Shown here: positions 44,284 through 57,540 of the stretch, in pieces | Layout: each line of letters opens with the position of its first letter | Numbering within the stretch: the stretch's first letter is position 1 | DNA from: Apteryx mantelli | Lineage: Eukaryota > Chordata > Aves > Apterygiformes > Apterygidae | Direction: 5' to 3' | Assembly: GCF_036417845.1 (NCBI RefSeq) | Contig: NC_090010.1 | Location: 4,196,503-4,260,502, forward strand | DNA length: 64,000 nt | Notes under the pieces: model-generated | What the model saw: only the letters and a program-made list of their open reading frames with translations | What the model was told of the DNA's origin: nothing | Databases searched by the model: none | Translations under genes and position numbers: made by a program

Positions 44284-44639
44284 CCGGCTCTATCTCGGCT
44301 GATAATGCCCGAAGGCCGGCAGTGGCCCCTGGGAGGGGGGCAGAGAGCCCGGCCGGTGCCCTAGGGTGGGGGGCAGCACATGGGCCGCCCCGCGCCACGC
44401 CGCCCGCTGTTAATCGCCCCAGCTTCGTTAAGGCGGCGCGCGAGGCGCCGGCCCCGCTTACCCGAACCCGAGCGCCCAGAATCGCCCAGCTTCGGCTGCC
44501 GAGCTGCCTCCGACTGCTCGGCCCTTGCCCCGGCCGAGGGGGCTTGGGCTCCCCCCTATCCTGCCGTTCCCCCCCCCCCCCCGGGGGCCCCGGCCACACC
44601 CTTATCAACGGGGGCTGGTTAATATTTAAGGGACCAAAT

Positions 44640-45150
44640 GTCGCCGGCCCAAGGCCTTCCCAGCGCCCGGGTTGGGGGGGGGACAAGGGACACCCACCCC
44701 CTCGCCCTGCATCCAGCTCTGGGGGGTCAGGGATGGACTGGGGAGGCTGGGGGGGGCTATAGAGGGGCCTTGGGAGATTATGGGGGCCATGGGGGCACCA
44801 AGGGATATATGGGGGAGGCTATAGGGGATCATGGAGCAATAGGGGAGCAATCGGGGTGGCAATAGGGGGCTTTGGGGTGCCTGAGGGGCTATGGGGAAGC
44901 CTAGAGAGATTATGGGGGGCCATGGGGGCACCTAAGGGTATATGGGGAGCTATAGGGGACCATAGGGCAGCCCGGGGGGGGGGCAATATGGGGCCTGGAA
45001 GTACCTGAGGGGCTATGGGGAAAGGGGACCATGGGGTACCTGGGTGACCATGGGGGCTATAGGAGACTATGGGGGAGCCTAAGGGGGCTATAGAGGCATG
45101 GATTAGTACCCGGGGGGCAATAGAGGAGCCTATGGGCACTTGTGGAGCTG
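44640..45150. repeat. GGGGCTATAGGGGA-type repeat in the EndoU-like/TSPAN31 spacer
   Basis: Irregular tandem units around GGGGCTATAGGGGACCATGG and AGCCTAAGGGG from about 44740 to 45150. No exon is seen in the rest of this divergent spacer apart from the promoters. Confidence 0.75.
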
Positions 45151-45259
45151 AGGGGGGGCCATAGGCCTGTCCGAGGGGGCTGCTCCATCCAGGGCTCCCC
45201 CCCCCCATCCCCGTGGGCAACCACCATCCGGGCATTTGCCCCGGCGGCGGCGTCAGGAC

Positions 45260-45480
45260 GCGCAGCGCGCATGCGCCGCCCCGCGGAGAGCGCACTTCCG
45301 CCCGTCCTCCGGGTCTGCGCAGGCGCGAGGGCGGGGCCGGCGCAAGCGCGCGGCGGCGGGCGTGTCGCGCAGGCGCAGTGCGGCGCTGCGCGCTCGGCTG
45401 GGATTTAAAGGGCCAGGAGCGGCGGGGGCCTACGCTGCCCCCCCCCCCCCCCCCCGCCCCGCTCCGGGGACCACCCCCAC
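45260..45480 (+). promoter_or_regulatory. TSPAN31 promoter with NRF1-like sites
   Basis: TATA-less CpG-rich sequence with a perfect palindromic NRF1 core GCGCATGCGC at 45267-45276 and close matches TGCGCAGGCGC at 45316-45326 and CGCGCAGGCGCA at 45366-45377, roughly 50 bp apart. The start codon is at 45494. Confidence 0.6.
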
Positions 45481-45493
45481 CTCGCTCCCCAAA

Positions 45494-48400
45494 ATGGTGT
45501 GCGGCGGCTTCGCCTGCTCCCGCAATGCCCTCTGCGCCCTCAACGTGGTCTACGTGGTGAGCGGGGCCGGGCGGGGCGGGGGACCCCGCGGTGGGGGGCG
45601 GGGAGGGGCCCCGGGGATGGGGGGGGTCGCGAGGGGGGAGGGGGAGGACCCCCCCCGGGGGTCTGGGGTCTCTGGAGGGGGACCCCTTTGGGGGGGGGCT
45701 GGGCACCCCTTTTGGGGGGCTGGGGTCCCTAGGGGGAGGGGAGGGTGGGGACCCTCCTCTGGGGGGGGGGCTGGGTGCCCTTTGGGGGGGCTGAGATATG
45801 GGGAGGCCTCGTCGGGGAAGGGCTACAGTGGGCCCCCCCCTTTGCTGGAGGCTGGGGGTCCCTGTGGGGGCCCCCCCACTGTAGGGGCTGGAGTTGCTGT
45901 AGCCCCCCCCTAGGGGCTCTGGGGTCCTTTTGGGGTCCCCCATTCCTGGGAGAGGGGGGGGAAACGAATCCCTCTGCATAGGCTGGAGTCCCCCATGGAC
46001 AGATGTGGCCCCCCCCAGGGAAAAACAGACACCCCCCTTCCCAGGAAGGGACTGGCAGTCCCTGCTTGGACAGGGGGGCCTTCACCACCCCCACCCCCCC
46101 CAAAAAAAAAAGGGTGAGGTTTTGGGGTTGAGCCCGGCCAGGCAGCCCCATGAAGAGGGGAAGGGAGCCCAGACTGAAGTGGAGGAGGAAGGACCCCCCC
46201 CCCCCAAGGTGCCCTGAGCCTCTCCAGGCCCTAGGCCAGAGCTGGGGGGCCCTGGTGCAGGGTTGGGGGGGGGCAAGCTGGTCCCCCAGACCCACAGAGG
46301 GGCTATGGGTCGTGTCCCGTCCCCCCTGCCGTGTCCACGTCCCTGCCCCAGGCCTCGTCCCCAAACTGACCCCAATTGAACCAGGCCCGGGGCCGGCGGG
46401 ACCGTCCCCCCCCCCCCCCCCCCGGCCTCCAGGGGGGATCCGGGTGGGCAGGAAGGGGACCGGGAGGGGGGGGGGCTCAGGGAGGCCAGGCTGCTCCCGG
46501 CCCCCCTGCTCGGCCCCTCTAATCGGCTGGGCCAGGATGGGGGCCCGGCGGTGACGGCGCGGCGCTGGGGTGGGACGTTTCCAGGAAGGGGCCCCCGGCC
46601 GGCTGCCCGCCGGGCATCTCCCGATAACGGAGCAGACGCGGCCGCCAGCTCCAGGGACGGCGTCCCCTCCTCCTGCCCCGCTGCTGCCCCCGGGGGGCAC
46701 GTTCAGCTCTTCCCCCCCCCCCCACCCAAATGCGCCGGCTCCAGGGAGAGCTTGGCCCGAGGCCGCCCGACCTCGCAGGGCCATGCCCAAAGGGGCCCTG
46801 GGGCCCCACGGCGGGGGGGGGAAGCCCTCTGCCACCCCCGTGGCTCCGCGGGGTTTTCCCGCACCCTCCTGACTCGCCACCTTCCTGCGGCCTCGGCCCC
46901 AGCAGCGGTGGCAGCTCAGCACGAAGCTCCCGGTCCGGATGCAGGTGGTGACGCTGGTGGGGGACGGCTGCGGGCTCTCGGGGGGGCCGGGCACCCCCGG
47001 CCTCACTCCGGGACCCCCAGCGCCACCCCCCAGCCTGCTGGGTAGAGAAGCACCCGGCAATGAGGGATTCACCCTGCTCCGAGCGGAGCAGCCCTGGGGT
47101 GACCCATCCCCATGCAGGCGCCAAGCCCCGCAGATCTCAGCCCACCCCTTGGCGGGGGGCGGTTTACAGCTGGGGAGGAAAACTGAGGCATGGGGGAGAT
47201 TGGGGCCCCCTCTCCTCTCCCCGGTCCAGCGCGGCTCGGACACGCTGGGGGGGGGGCCGTGGCTGACGCTGCCCCTCATTGCAGCTCGTGGGGCTGCTGC
47301 TCATCGGCGTGGCCGCCTGGGGCAAGGGCTTCGGCATCGTTTCCAGCATCCACATCATCGGCGGCGTCATCGCCGTCGGCTTCTTCCTCCTGCTCATCGC
47401 CATCGTGGGCCTCATCGGAGCCATCCACCACCACCAGGTCATGCTTTTCTTCGTATCCTTCGCCCAAGGGGAAGGGACGGCGCGAGGACGAGGGATGGGC
47501 GACATCCCCCACGTCAGCCAGCACAGCCCAGGCAGCACCGTGGTGTGGGGGGGGGACTCAACACGGCTTAGCCGTGGCACGAGGGACACGGGGCCCTGGC
47601 CAGGACACGGCGCTGGGGTCACTGATCCCCCGCGGCCCAGCGCTTGCGAGTGCTTGAGATAGGAATCTAACCCCAATATCTCGACAGCGCCGCTCTGATC
47701 TGTAAATAACCCGCGGCAAAGCTCCGTTCTCCCCTCTCACAGCCTGAGAGAGGGAGCTGCCGATTCGGACCCCCCCTGCCCAGAGCCCACCCCAAAACGC
47801 AGCCCGGGGCTGCCCTGCCGGGCCCCGGGGATCCGAGTGTCTCCGTACACGGCCCCGGGCTGGGAAATACCTCCGCCGCGAGAGCGGGTTTGGCTGAGCA
47901 AGGCTTTAGCGAGGGCTGTTTTGCTTCCCCCGTGGGAAGGGAAGCGGAGGGGAAACCACAGCCCTGCTTGCAGCCCCGCACCCACGGGAGAGTTTCCCCT
48001 GCCGGCGCCGGCGCTGCCCGAACGGGCCCGAGGGGCGCAGGACGCCTCGGCCTGGCTCCGCTGTCGGGGCAGGACAGGCAGGGAGGGCAGCGGGCTTTAT
48101 GGGACCACGACCGGAGCTGGCGGGGGGGGCCGAGGCAGCCCCCAGGCGCCCCGCAGAGGGTCCCCAGCTCCCCGGGCGCGAGGAGCGGGTGCTGCCGAGC
48201 CCCTTGCCTTGACTCCAGCCCTCCCCAGTACATGATCATCCTGGGCCTCGTCTTCATCTTCCAGTTTGGCGTGTCCTGCTCGTGCCTAGCTATTAACAGG
48301 ACCCGGCAGGTGAGTCCTCCCCCCGTGCGGGGCCAGATGGGGGACAGGGCTGTCCCCCCCCCCCCCCACCTCTCCCTGTACCCAGCCTGCCCCTGGGGGC

Positions 48401-49197
48401 ACTGGAGGCCACCGGCGTGGCATTGCCCCAGCCCGGGGACACTCAGGTGGGCACGAGGACACGCATTGTCCCCCTGCCAGCAGGGACACCCCTTCCCCTC
48501 CTTGGGGGTCCCTCCAGTGGGTGCCACCCCCCATGCTCGCACCGCTGTCCCTGCCCGTCCCTGTCTCCTCTGTGCGGGGGGGGGGGGTTGACCCGAGAGG
48601 GCCCCAGGGCCAGGGTTTAACGGCGGCGGGGCCCTCCTGGTGCCCCCTCCCTGCGCAGGAAGGTCTCTTTAGCTCCACCTGGCCCATCCTGAGCAACAAG
48701 ACCAAGACGGAGCTGGAGAAGAACCTGGATTGCTGCGGGCTGCTCAACAGCACGGCTGACTTCCAGACCTTCCAGGCAGAGTTTGTCGTCTGCCCCGCGG
48801 TGAGTGGGGATGCCGGCACCCTGCCACCCCCCGGGGACCCTGCCCCACGTGCCCCACCTTGCCCCGCTCACCCTGGCATCTCTTCTCCCCCCCCCCTTGC
48901 AGAAGTGCAAGACCCTCCTGGGCAAAGACCCCCGAGCCAAGTGTCTGACCTGCGGCGAGAAGATGCTGCAGCACTCGGACGAAGCCCTGAAGATCCTAGG
49001 TGGCGTCGGCCTCTTCTTCAGCTTCACAGAGGTGAGGAGGGGACCCGGGGGGGGGGCCAGGCGCCCACGGGGGCCACACCAGCACCCCTAACTGCCCCCC
49101 CCCCGGGCCATGTCTCTTGCAGATCCTGGGCGTGTGGCTCGCCATGCGGTACCGAAACCAGAAGGACCCCAGAGCCAACCCCAGCGCCTTCTTATAG
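45494..49197 (+). CDS. TSPAN31: TSPAN31, tetraspanin 31
   Basis: Tetraspanin 31 is a four-pass membrane protein that organises membrane microdomains. Coding exons: 45494-45556, 47285-47452, 48229-48309, 48659-48799, 48903-49031, 49123-49197; every junction is phase 0; 218 aa (human 210). The N-terminus [20 protein letters not shown] is diagnostic. TM1 and TM2 lie in the first two exons ([35 protein letters not shown]), TM3 is [19 protein letters not shown], and the large loop has the CCG signature (Cys129-Cys130-Gly131) plus further cysteines (CPA, CKTL, CLTC). TM4 ([20 protein letters not shown]) precedes the [14 protein letters not shown] tail. The large loop is longer and more divergent than the membrane parts. 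It converges with CDK4, as in human. Introns 1 and 2 are large and GC-rich with no extra exon seen. Confidence 0.98.
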
Positions 49198-49988
49198 GGC
49201 CGGTGCCCTGCCCTGTCCCTCACCGGGGCCCGCGCCGCCCCTCTGCCCCCGTAGCCGCTAGCAAGCTCCTCCTGGGGACTGTCTCCGTCGGTGCCACGAA
49301 AGGTGCCCCCACCGCGCAGGGCCTTTGCCATGTTCCTGAGCCGCTGATCGGACGCGCTGCCGCCGCATGAAGCCTTTGGCGCGTGGCAGCCAGGCCCGAG
49401 GGGCTCCGAAGGAGATGGCGGTGGCACCGTGGGCGCGGGCCGGGGGCCGGATGGCTGGCTGGATGGATGGAGGCGGCCCATGGCGATGGCCGGCCCCGGC
49501 TGGAGCTGGGCTTGCGGCCGCGGACCCTGCCGGCCCTCGGAGCGGGCGCCGCGGCGGTGGCACCGGCCCCACGGAAGCCACGGCCCCTCTCCTCCGCGGG
49601 CACCGGATGGGCCCGGCCCCTACAGGCCGAGGCTCCCCACTTCATCCCCCCCCCATCCCAGTAAGCTTTGCCCCCCAGACTGGTGCATGCTGGTTATTTA
49701 TACGCTGGGAAGGGGAAACAGGACAAGCAGCACCCGAAAGCCCTCGGCACCTTCCTGCCCCCCCCCCTTCACAGGGCTGGTACTGCCCCAGGGTGTCCCC
49801 CCATGCCAGCCTGGCATGGGGAGGACACCAAGGGCAGGCGGGTGCCCCCCTGCTGGGCTATTGACCCCCCCCCCACACCCTCTCCATACCACTGCTGAGT
49901 GGGACGGAGGGGGTGGCAGCACAGTGTATCCCCCCCCCCAGTCTGCCCACTGCCACTGTAGGAATGTCACCGTGTCCGAGACAGTTCG

Positions 49989-49994
49989 AATAAA
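49989..49994 (+). terminator. Poly(A) signal of TSPAN31
   Basis: AATAAA in TTCGAATAAACGCC, 792 bp after the stop and 180 bp from the CDK4 poly(A) signal on the other strand, so the two 3' ends are close but need not overlap. Confidence 0.85.
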
Positions 49995-50173
49995 CGCCAT
50001 TCCGTGACGCTGGCTCTGGCTTTCCTTGGGGGGGCCCAGGGTGGCTTTGCCCCAGGGTCCAGGCAGGGGGTTTCTCCCTCCCCATGTCCCCCGTGACACA
50101 TGGGAGCCGGGTGGCCGAGCCAAGTGACAGCGTGGGCAGGAGGCCAGGCCGCCCCAGGCACTGCCCGCGCCCC

Positions 50174-50179
50174 TTTATT
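50174..50179 (-). terminator. Poly(A) signal of CDK4
   Basis: AATAAA on minus (CCAATAAAGGG), 470 bp after the CDK4 stop codon. Confidence 0.85.
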
Positions 50180-50649
50180 GGGAAGAGCAGCGGCTGGAGC
50201 TGAGAGAAAACCCGGTGCGCGTCTCCGCACCCCCCCCCACCCCCAAAATCCGCACCAAACCCTCATAAATAGCAACCAGCAGCCGCAGCATGGGGGAATG
50301 TGGCCGTGCCGAGGCCCCTTGTGCCGGGGCTCTCCGTCCCTCCCCAGTTCCGCCATGCGAGCAGAGCACCAGTGCAGGGAAGCCTCTTCCCTCGCACGCG
50401 GCTCACATGCGGCCGGGGGGTGGGGGGGGACCCAGGCGCCTGCCCCCCCCGCGCACACGGCTCGCACGGAGGCACCGCTCCGGGTCTCCCCGTGCGAGCG
50501 CTTCGCCAGCAGCAGCCCCCCTCCCCCGGCGGCACTGGCACTAGAGAAGGGGGTCGAGCCCCGAGTCCGTAACCGCTGTGCGGGCGGGGGGGGGGCACAG
50601 GGCTGCCCCTGGGGCCGAGTCCAGTCCTGCACGGCCCCCGCGGGGGTCA

Positions 50650-52952
<2,303 letters not shown>

Positions 52953-53149
52953 GTTGGCACCGCGCTCGGCCGGGGCCCCCGGCACCCTGCAGCACCCGCT
53001 GACCGGCACCGGGGTCAGCCGGGACTGGCCTGCACCCCACAGCCAGCGCCCCAAGGAGAGGGGTCCGCTGGGGGCACCCAGCACCCTGCAGCCCCTGGCA
53101 TGTCCTGGATGCCCAGCTCAGACGTGGCCACGGCACCGTGTGGCCCCCT

Positions 53150-53645
53150 CCAAAGCCCAACCCCAGCACCCCAAGGCACCAGCACCCCAGAGCACCCTGC
53201 AGATCCCAGCACCCTGCAGACTCCAGCACCCCAAGGGACCAGCACCCCACAGCTCCCAGCACCCCAAGGGACCAGCACCCCAAGGGACTATGCAGATCCC
53301 AGCACCCCAAGGCACCAGCACCCCAGAGCACCCTACAAATCCCAGCATCCTGCAGACTCCAGCATCCCAGGGACCAGCACCCCACAGCTCCCTGCAGATC
53401 CCAGCACCCCAAGGCACCAGCACCCCACAGCTCCCTGCAGATCCCAGCACCCCAAGGCACCAGCACCCCAGAGCACCCTACAGATCCCAGCACCCCAAGG
53501 GACCAGCACCCCAGAGCACCATGCAGATCCCAGCACCCCACAGCTCCCAGCACCCCAAGGGATCAGCACCCCACAGCTCCGTGCAGCTCCCAGCACCCCA
53601 AGGGACCAGCACCCCACAGCACCCCGCAGCTGCCAGCACCCCTAG
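53150..53645. repeat. CAGCACCCCA repeat in the CDK4 5' UTR intron
   Basis: About 500 bp of CAGCACCCCAAGGCACCAGCACCCCAGAGC modules joined by CACCCTGCAGATCC, with higher-order copies of about 65-110 bp. Confidence 0.9.
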
Positions 53646-53789
53646 CACCCATGGATTCCCCCCTCCTCCCGCCAGACCTCTGCTGCTTCTCCCCTGTTGT
53701 TAGCACTATTCCCCCCCCCCCCCGCAACTCTACGACAACACGCCCCCTCCCAGGGACACGCGTGCAACAGGGATCCTGGGGGGGGAGGC

Positions 53790-54175
53790 TCTGTCCCCTC
53801 GTGCAAGGGGCCGGTGCACGGGGAAAGGCGCGTGCAAAGGGGGCCCGGGGGGGGGAGGGGCCGCCCGCGTGCAAGGCGCTCGTGCAAGGCGGGGGCCGCC
53901 CGCGTGCGGCGGGGCCGGTGCAAGGTGCGGGTGCCACGCGCGCACGGGGCTGGTGCAAGGCGCGGTGGGGGATCCCACGCGTGAAAGGGGCCGGGGGTCC
54001 CGCGCGTGCACGGGGCGCGTGCAAGAGGGCTCCGCCGCGTGCACGGGGCGCGCTCGTGCAAAGGGGCCCGTGCAAGGGGCCCGTGCAAGGGGCCGCACCC
54101 GTGCAAGACCCCCCTGCAAAGGGCCCCACTCGTGCAAGGCGCCCGTGCAAAGCGGCGCGGCGCGCACCGGGGCCC
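53790..54175. repeat. CGTGCAAGGxG-rich repeat near the CDK4 promoter
   Basis: Repeated GTGCAAGG/CGCGTGCA motifs in CpG-rich context immediately 3' (gene sense) of the CDK4 non-coding exon. Confidence 0.8.
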
Positions 54176-54326
54176 CGGGACTCACCCGAGCAGCAGCGCG
54201 CGTCCCGCGGGTTTCGGTGGCGGGGCCCGGGCCGGGGGCGGGGCTGGAGGACCGGAACCAGAGAGACGGGCCGGCCGGAAGGGCTGGGGGGGGAGGTGAG
54301 GGAGTCGCACGCCTGGGCCCCCTGAC

Positions 54327-54332
54327 TTTATT
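54327..54332 (-). terminator. Orphan poly(A) signal upstream of CDK4
   Basis: AATAAA on the minus strand (CCCAATAAAGTCAGG), close to the expected CDK4 transcription start. It would end a minus-strand transcript coming from higher coordinates, but no coding exon was recognised between it and CYP27B1. Confidence 0.4.
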
Positions 54333-56690
54333 GGGAGGGGCGGGAAGGGGGGGGGATGCTGCGTGCCGGTTCGCAGGGGGCAGCCCCGGACGCCTGGGTT
54401 CCTTCCTCCCTTCCCGGATGCCCGGAGTGGGGGGGCACCACCCCCCCCGGACGCCTGGGCTCCCCGCCCCGGGGGGGGAGGAGGGGTGATGGGGGTGGCG
54501 CCCCGGGCCGGACTCGAACCCGCGATCCCGAGCGCTGCCCGCCCGCCCCCCCTTCCCGGAGCCGCGGCGCGACGGCGCCCCCCCAGCGGGCAGCGACCTC
54601 GCCGCCCCCGCGGCTCCGGCGTCGCGGAGCCCACGCGCGTGGGGCCCCTCGCCCGGCGGGGCGGGGAGGGCTCCGGTAAGGATTCACCGGGAGCAAACGG
54701 CTGTCGCCAAATCCGCGCCTGTCCCCCACCGCGGGGCTGCCCGGGCCCCTCCCCGCTCCGGCACCGGCACCCCCCGGCCCCGGGACGGGACCGCCGAGAC
54801 CTCCCCGGCCCCGGGACCCCCAGCACCAAGAAACCCCCCGGGACCCCGCCAGCCCCGGGACCGAGACCCCGAGACCATCCCCATCTCCCAGCACCAGGCC
54901 GGGCCCCTGGACTCCCCCCAGGCTGCCAACGCTGCGGTCGGGCCCCCCCCCCCGGCACCACGACCCCCAGGACCCTCCACCTGGAGGGGGAAGGGACCCC
55001 CGAGACCTCCCCAGGGCCTCCCGGGACCGAAACCCACGGGACTGAGACCCCTGGGACACCGAGCTTGGGCACCGGCCCGCCAAGTGGAGCGGACCCCCAA
55101 AGGACCCCCCCAGGGGCCGGGACCCCCATCCGGGGACGCCCAAGACCCCCAGCTGCGGGCGGGGACCCCTCCGGGTCCTCCGGCCCCCCCTCGTAGCCGT
55201 CACCGGGACCCGGCCTCTGTCCGTGGTGCTGAAAGGGCCCCAGCGCCGGGAGTGGCCTGTGGGTCTCACGGGGGACGGGGACCGCGGCGGGGGGCACCGA
55301 GCCCACGGGGGGGGGGGGACAGGGACCTCAGAGGACACTGGGACCATGTGCGGCACCGGGCCCACGGGTGGGACAAGGCCCGGGGAGGGCTGCTCCCCAG
55401 ATCCACCCCCTGGCCCCCACGGGGCTCCCCCCAGGCCGGGGGTCCCCGCCACGTCCCGGGGCCGCTGTGCGGTGCTGGGCACGGCGGGGCTGAGCCCCAC
55501 ATCTGGGAACAGCTGGGCGTGCAGAGGTGGCACCGCGGGCCCACGCGTGTGAATACTGCTCCCACACACGAGCACACGTGTGTGCACACAGCTCCTCGGA
55601 CACGCCACGTCCCCATGCCCACAGCCCCCAAGCCGCCCTGGTTTTGGGGGGGGGGGGCCAGGCGGTGCCCACCCCGGGGTTGCCACGTCCCCGGCACCGC
55701 GGGCACCCACCCTGCTGCTCCCCAGCTCCGTGCAGAGCGGGAAGGCGCCGGGGCACCCGGAGGGCAAAAGGCCAGCGCGGGGCAGCGCTGCCGGCTCCGT
55801 GCCAGGCCTCGCCGTGCCTGAGCCACCACGCACGGCTGGGTTGGCGTCAAGAGGCGCCGGGGGCCCCTGCGGGGTCCAGAGTCCCCCGAGCATTGACGTC
55901 AGTGCCACGTCCCCACGGGGCCGGCGGGGACATCAAGCGGCTCGGGGGGCAGCCGCGAAACGGGCACCTGAGGCCACGAGGAACCACCCGGGGGGGGGGG
56001 CAACGGCGGCGTGGGACAAGGGATGTCCCTGCCCTCTCCCTGCCCAGGGCCTAGCCAGCCCCGGGGAGCCCTGTTCGCCCCCACGGCACCCGGCACCACC
56101 TGGACTGGGAGCGTGTGGGGGCCGCGCTTCGCCCACCGCCATCCAGGCCACCCGGGTGCCGCCCGGCGGGTGTGGGGACGAGTCATGTCTGGGTGTCCCA
56201 CAGCACGCCGGGGCAGCGGGCATGTTGGGGCAGCGTGGCACGCCTCACTCCGGGAATGCCGGGCTGCTCTGGCACGGAGTCCCCTTTCCCCCTGGAGCCC
56301 TGCAAGGGCGGGCCAGGGCTGTGCCAGGGTGCAAAGGCAGCACTGTCCCCCTGGGGTGGGCACGTCGGGGCAGGGGTGCCCCCGGGGGCCCCCACTGCTG
56401 GCGCAGGTGGCACTGGGGGCGGGAAGCCAGATGGGAGCTCGGGGCACAGAACGGGCTTTGAATCACACCGGGAAGCTGGGGTGGGTGGCGCGGGCCGATG
56501 GGAAGGGCTCAGGAATGGGGGTGAAGTCAGCGGCACCCCCCCCCCCCCCCCGGCGCGGCCCCCGGGGGCAGGGAGCGCCGCTTGCTGGCGAGTCGGTGCA
56601 GCCCGAGCGGCCCCGCGCCAACCCATAGCCTCCAGACGCGGCTGGAGCCCGGCCAAGCAGGTGCACCGCTGCCGCTCCCCGCTCCGTACA
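54333..56690. other. Spacer between CDK4 and CYP27B1 without a recognised gene
   Basis: GC-rich unique DNA with C-runs and CCGGGACC(C/G) repeats (54770-55060). A tRNA-like B-box occurs near 54512-54530. Long open frames (for example minus 54328-55908) are proline/arginine/glycine-rich composition artefacts. MARCHF9, expected here from the human order, is not recognisable. Confidence 0.5.
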
Positions 56691-56696
56691 AACCCA

Positions 56697-56702
56697 TTTA
56701 TT
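56697..56702 (-). terminator. Poly(A) signal of CYP27B1
   Basis: AATAAA on minus (GGATAATAAATGGG), 246 bp after the CYP27B1 stop. A conserved-looking AT-rich stretch (56690-56745) surrounds it. Confidence 0.7.
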
Positions 56703-56947
56703 ATCCGCGGAGCAATAAATAAACCTTTAAATATCACTGCAGTGCTTGGAGCCTCCCCGCCGGCTGCAACCGAGAGGAGAGTCGGAAGCACGGACAGACC
56801 CGACCAGCCGGGCTCTGCCGTGGATGAGTCGGGCACTGCGTGGGGAGTCTCTTCCTTAAGAGCAATAATAAATAGGGCCCGTGGGCTTAAATAGGGGGCA
56901 GTTTGCAGACAGCCACCGCGGGGGCTGTGGGGGCCACGTGGGCCCGC

Positions 56948-57520
56948 TCAGCGGCTCAGGAACCGCAGGTTGATGTCCGTCTCGGGCACCAGCAGGGTCT
57001 GTGTCATGGGCTTGATGGGGCATCTGCCAGGCTTGGGCTTCACATTGAAGTGCAGGATCTGCAAGAGCCGGGGGGGGGGGGGATGAGCAGGGCTGCAGCG
57101 GGGGGGGGGGGACACGGCCGGCGGCGGGGGTCCCACTCTCACCTGCACCAGCGCCAAGTGGATCTCCAGCTCAGCGACGCGGCAGCTGACGCAGCTGCAC
57201 TTGCCCACGCCGAAGGGCACCGAGGCGAAGGGGTGGCCGCCGGGCTGGTGGCGCAGCCAGCGCTCCGGCCAGAAGGCATCAGGTGCAGGGAAGAACCGGC
57301 TGTCGCGGGACGTGGCGTAGTGGCACAGCATGATGAGGGTCTGTGGTGGTGGTGGTGGGGGACACACAAGCAGGACTGAGCCGCAGCAAGGGGGGGGGGG
57401 GGGGGGCGCAGAGCTGGCTCCCTCTGCGCCGCTATCCTGGTAGTCTCCCAAATGGATGTCCCGGTGGGAGATGACGCGGGCATTGCCGAGGATGACGGGG
57501 TACAACTCGCAGCAGGGGGG
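56948..57520 (-). pseudogene. CYP27B1: 3' exons of CYP27B1 (25-OH-vitamin D3 1-alpha-hydroxylase), apparently decayed
   Basis: CYP27B1 is the mitochondrial P450 that makes 1,25-dihydroxyvitamin D3. The last two exons, 57340-57143 and 57058-56948, have good splice sites and open frames (LIMLCHYATSRDSRFFPAPD, GGHPFASVPFG, RVAELEIHLALVQ, LLVPETDINLRFLSR) and match CYP27B1 better than CYP27A1. The heme loop, however, reads FGVGKCSCVSC instead of FGxGKRSCxGR: the heme-propionate Arg is Cys and the Gly after the Cys ligand is Ser. The exon before (about 57520-57425; YPVILGNARV, HRDIHLGDY) has one extra G in CTGCGA-G-TTGTACCCC, which breaks the frame. It lacks both the conserved end after GDY and a GT donor. 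The 10-bp array starts about 20 bp further upstream. It may be a pseudogene or a damaged or misassembled allele; earlier exons are outside the window. Confidence 0.72.
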
Positions 57521-57540
57521 ATGACACCGGAGCTGGTGAG

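Noticed and set aside
54328-55908. A 526-codon minus-strand open frame between CDK4 and CYP27B1
   Set aside because: Pro/Gly/Arg-rich GC-driven frame without domains, membrane segments or splice support. It does not resemble MARCHF9.
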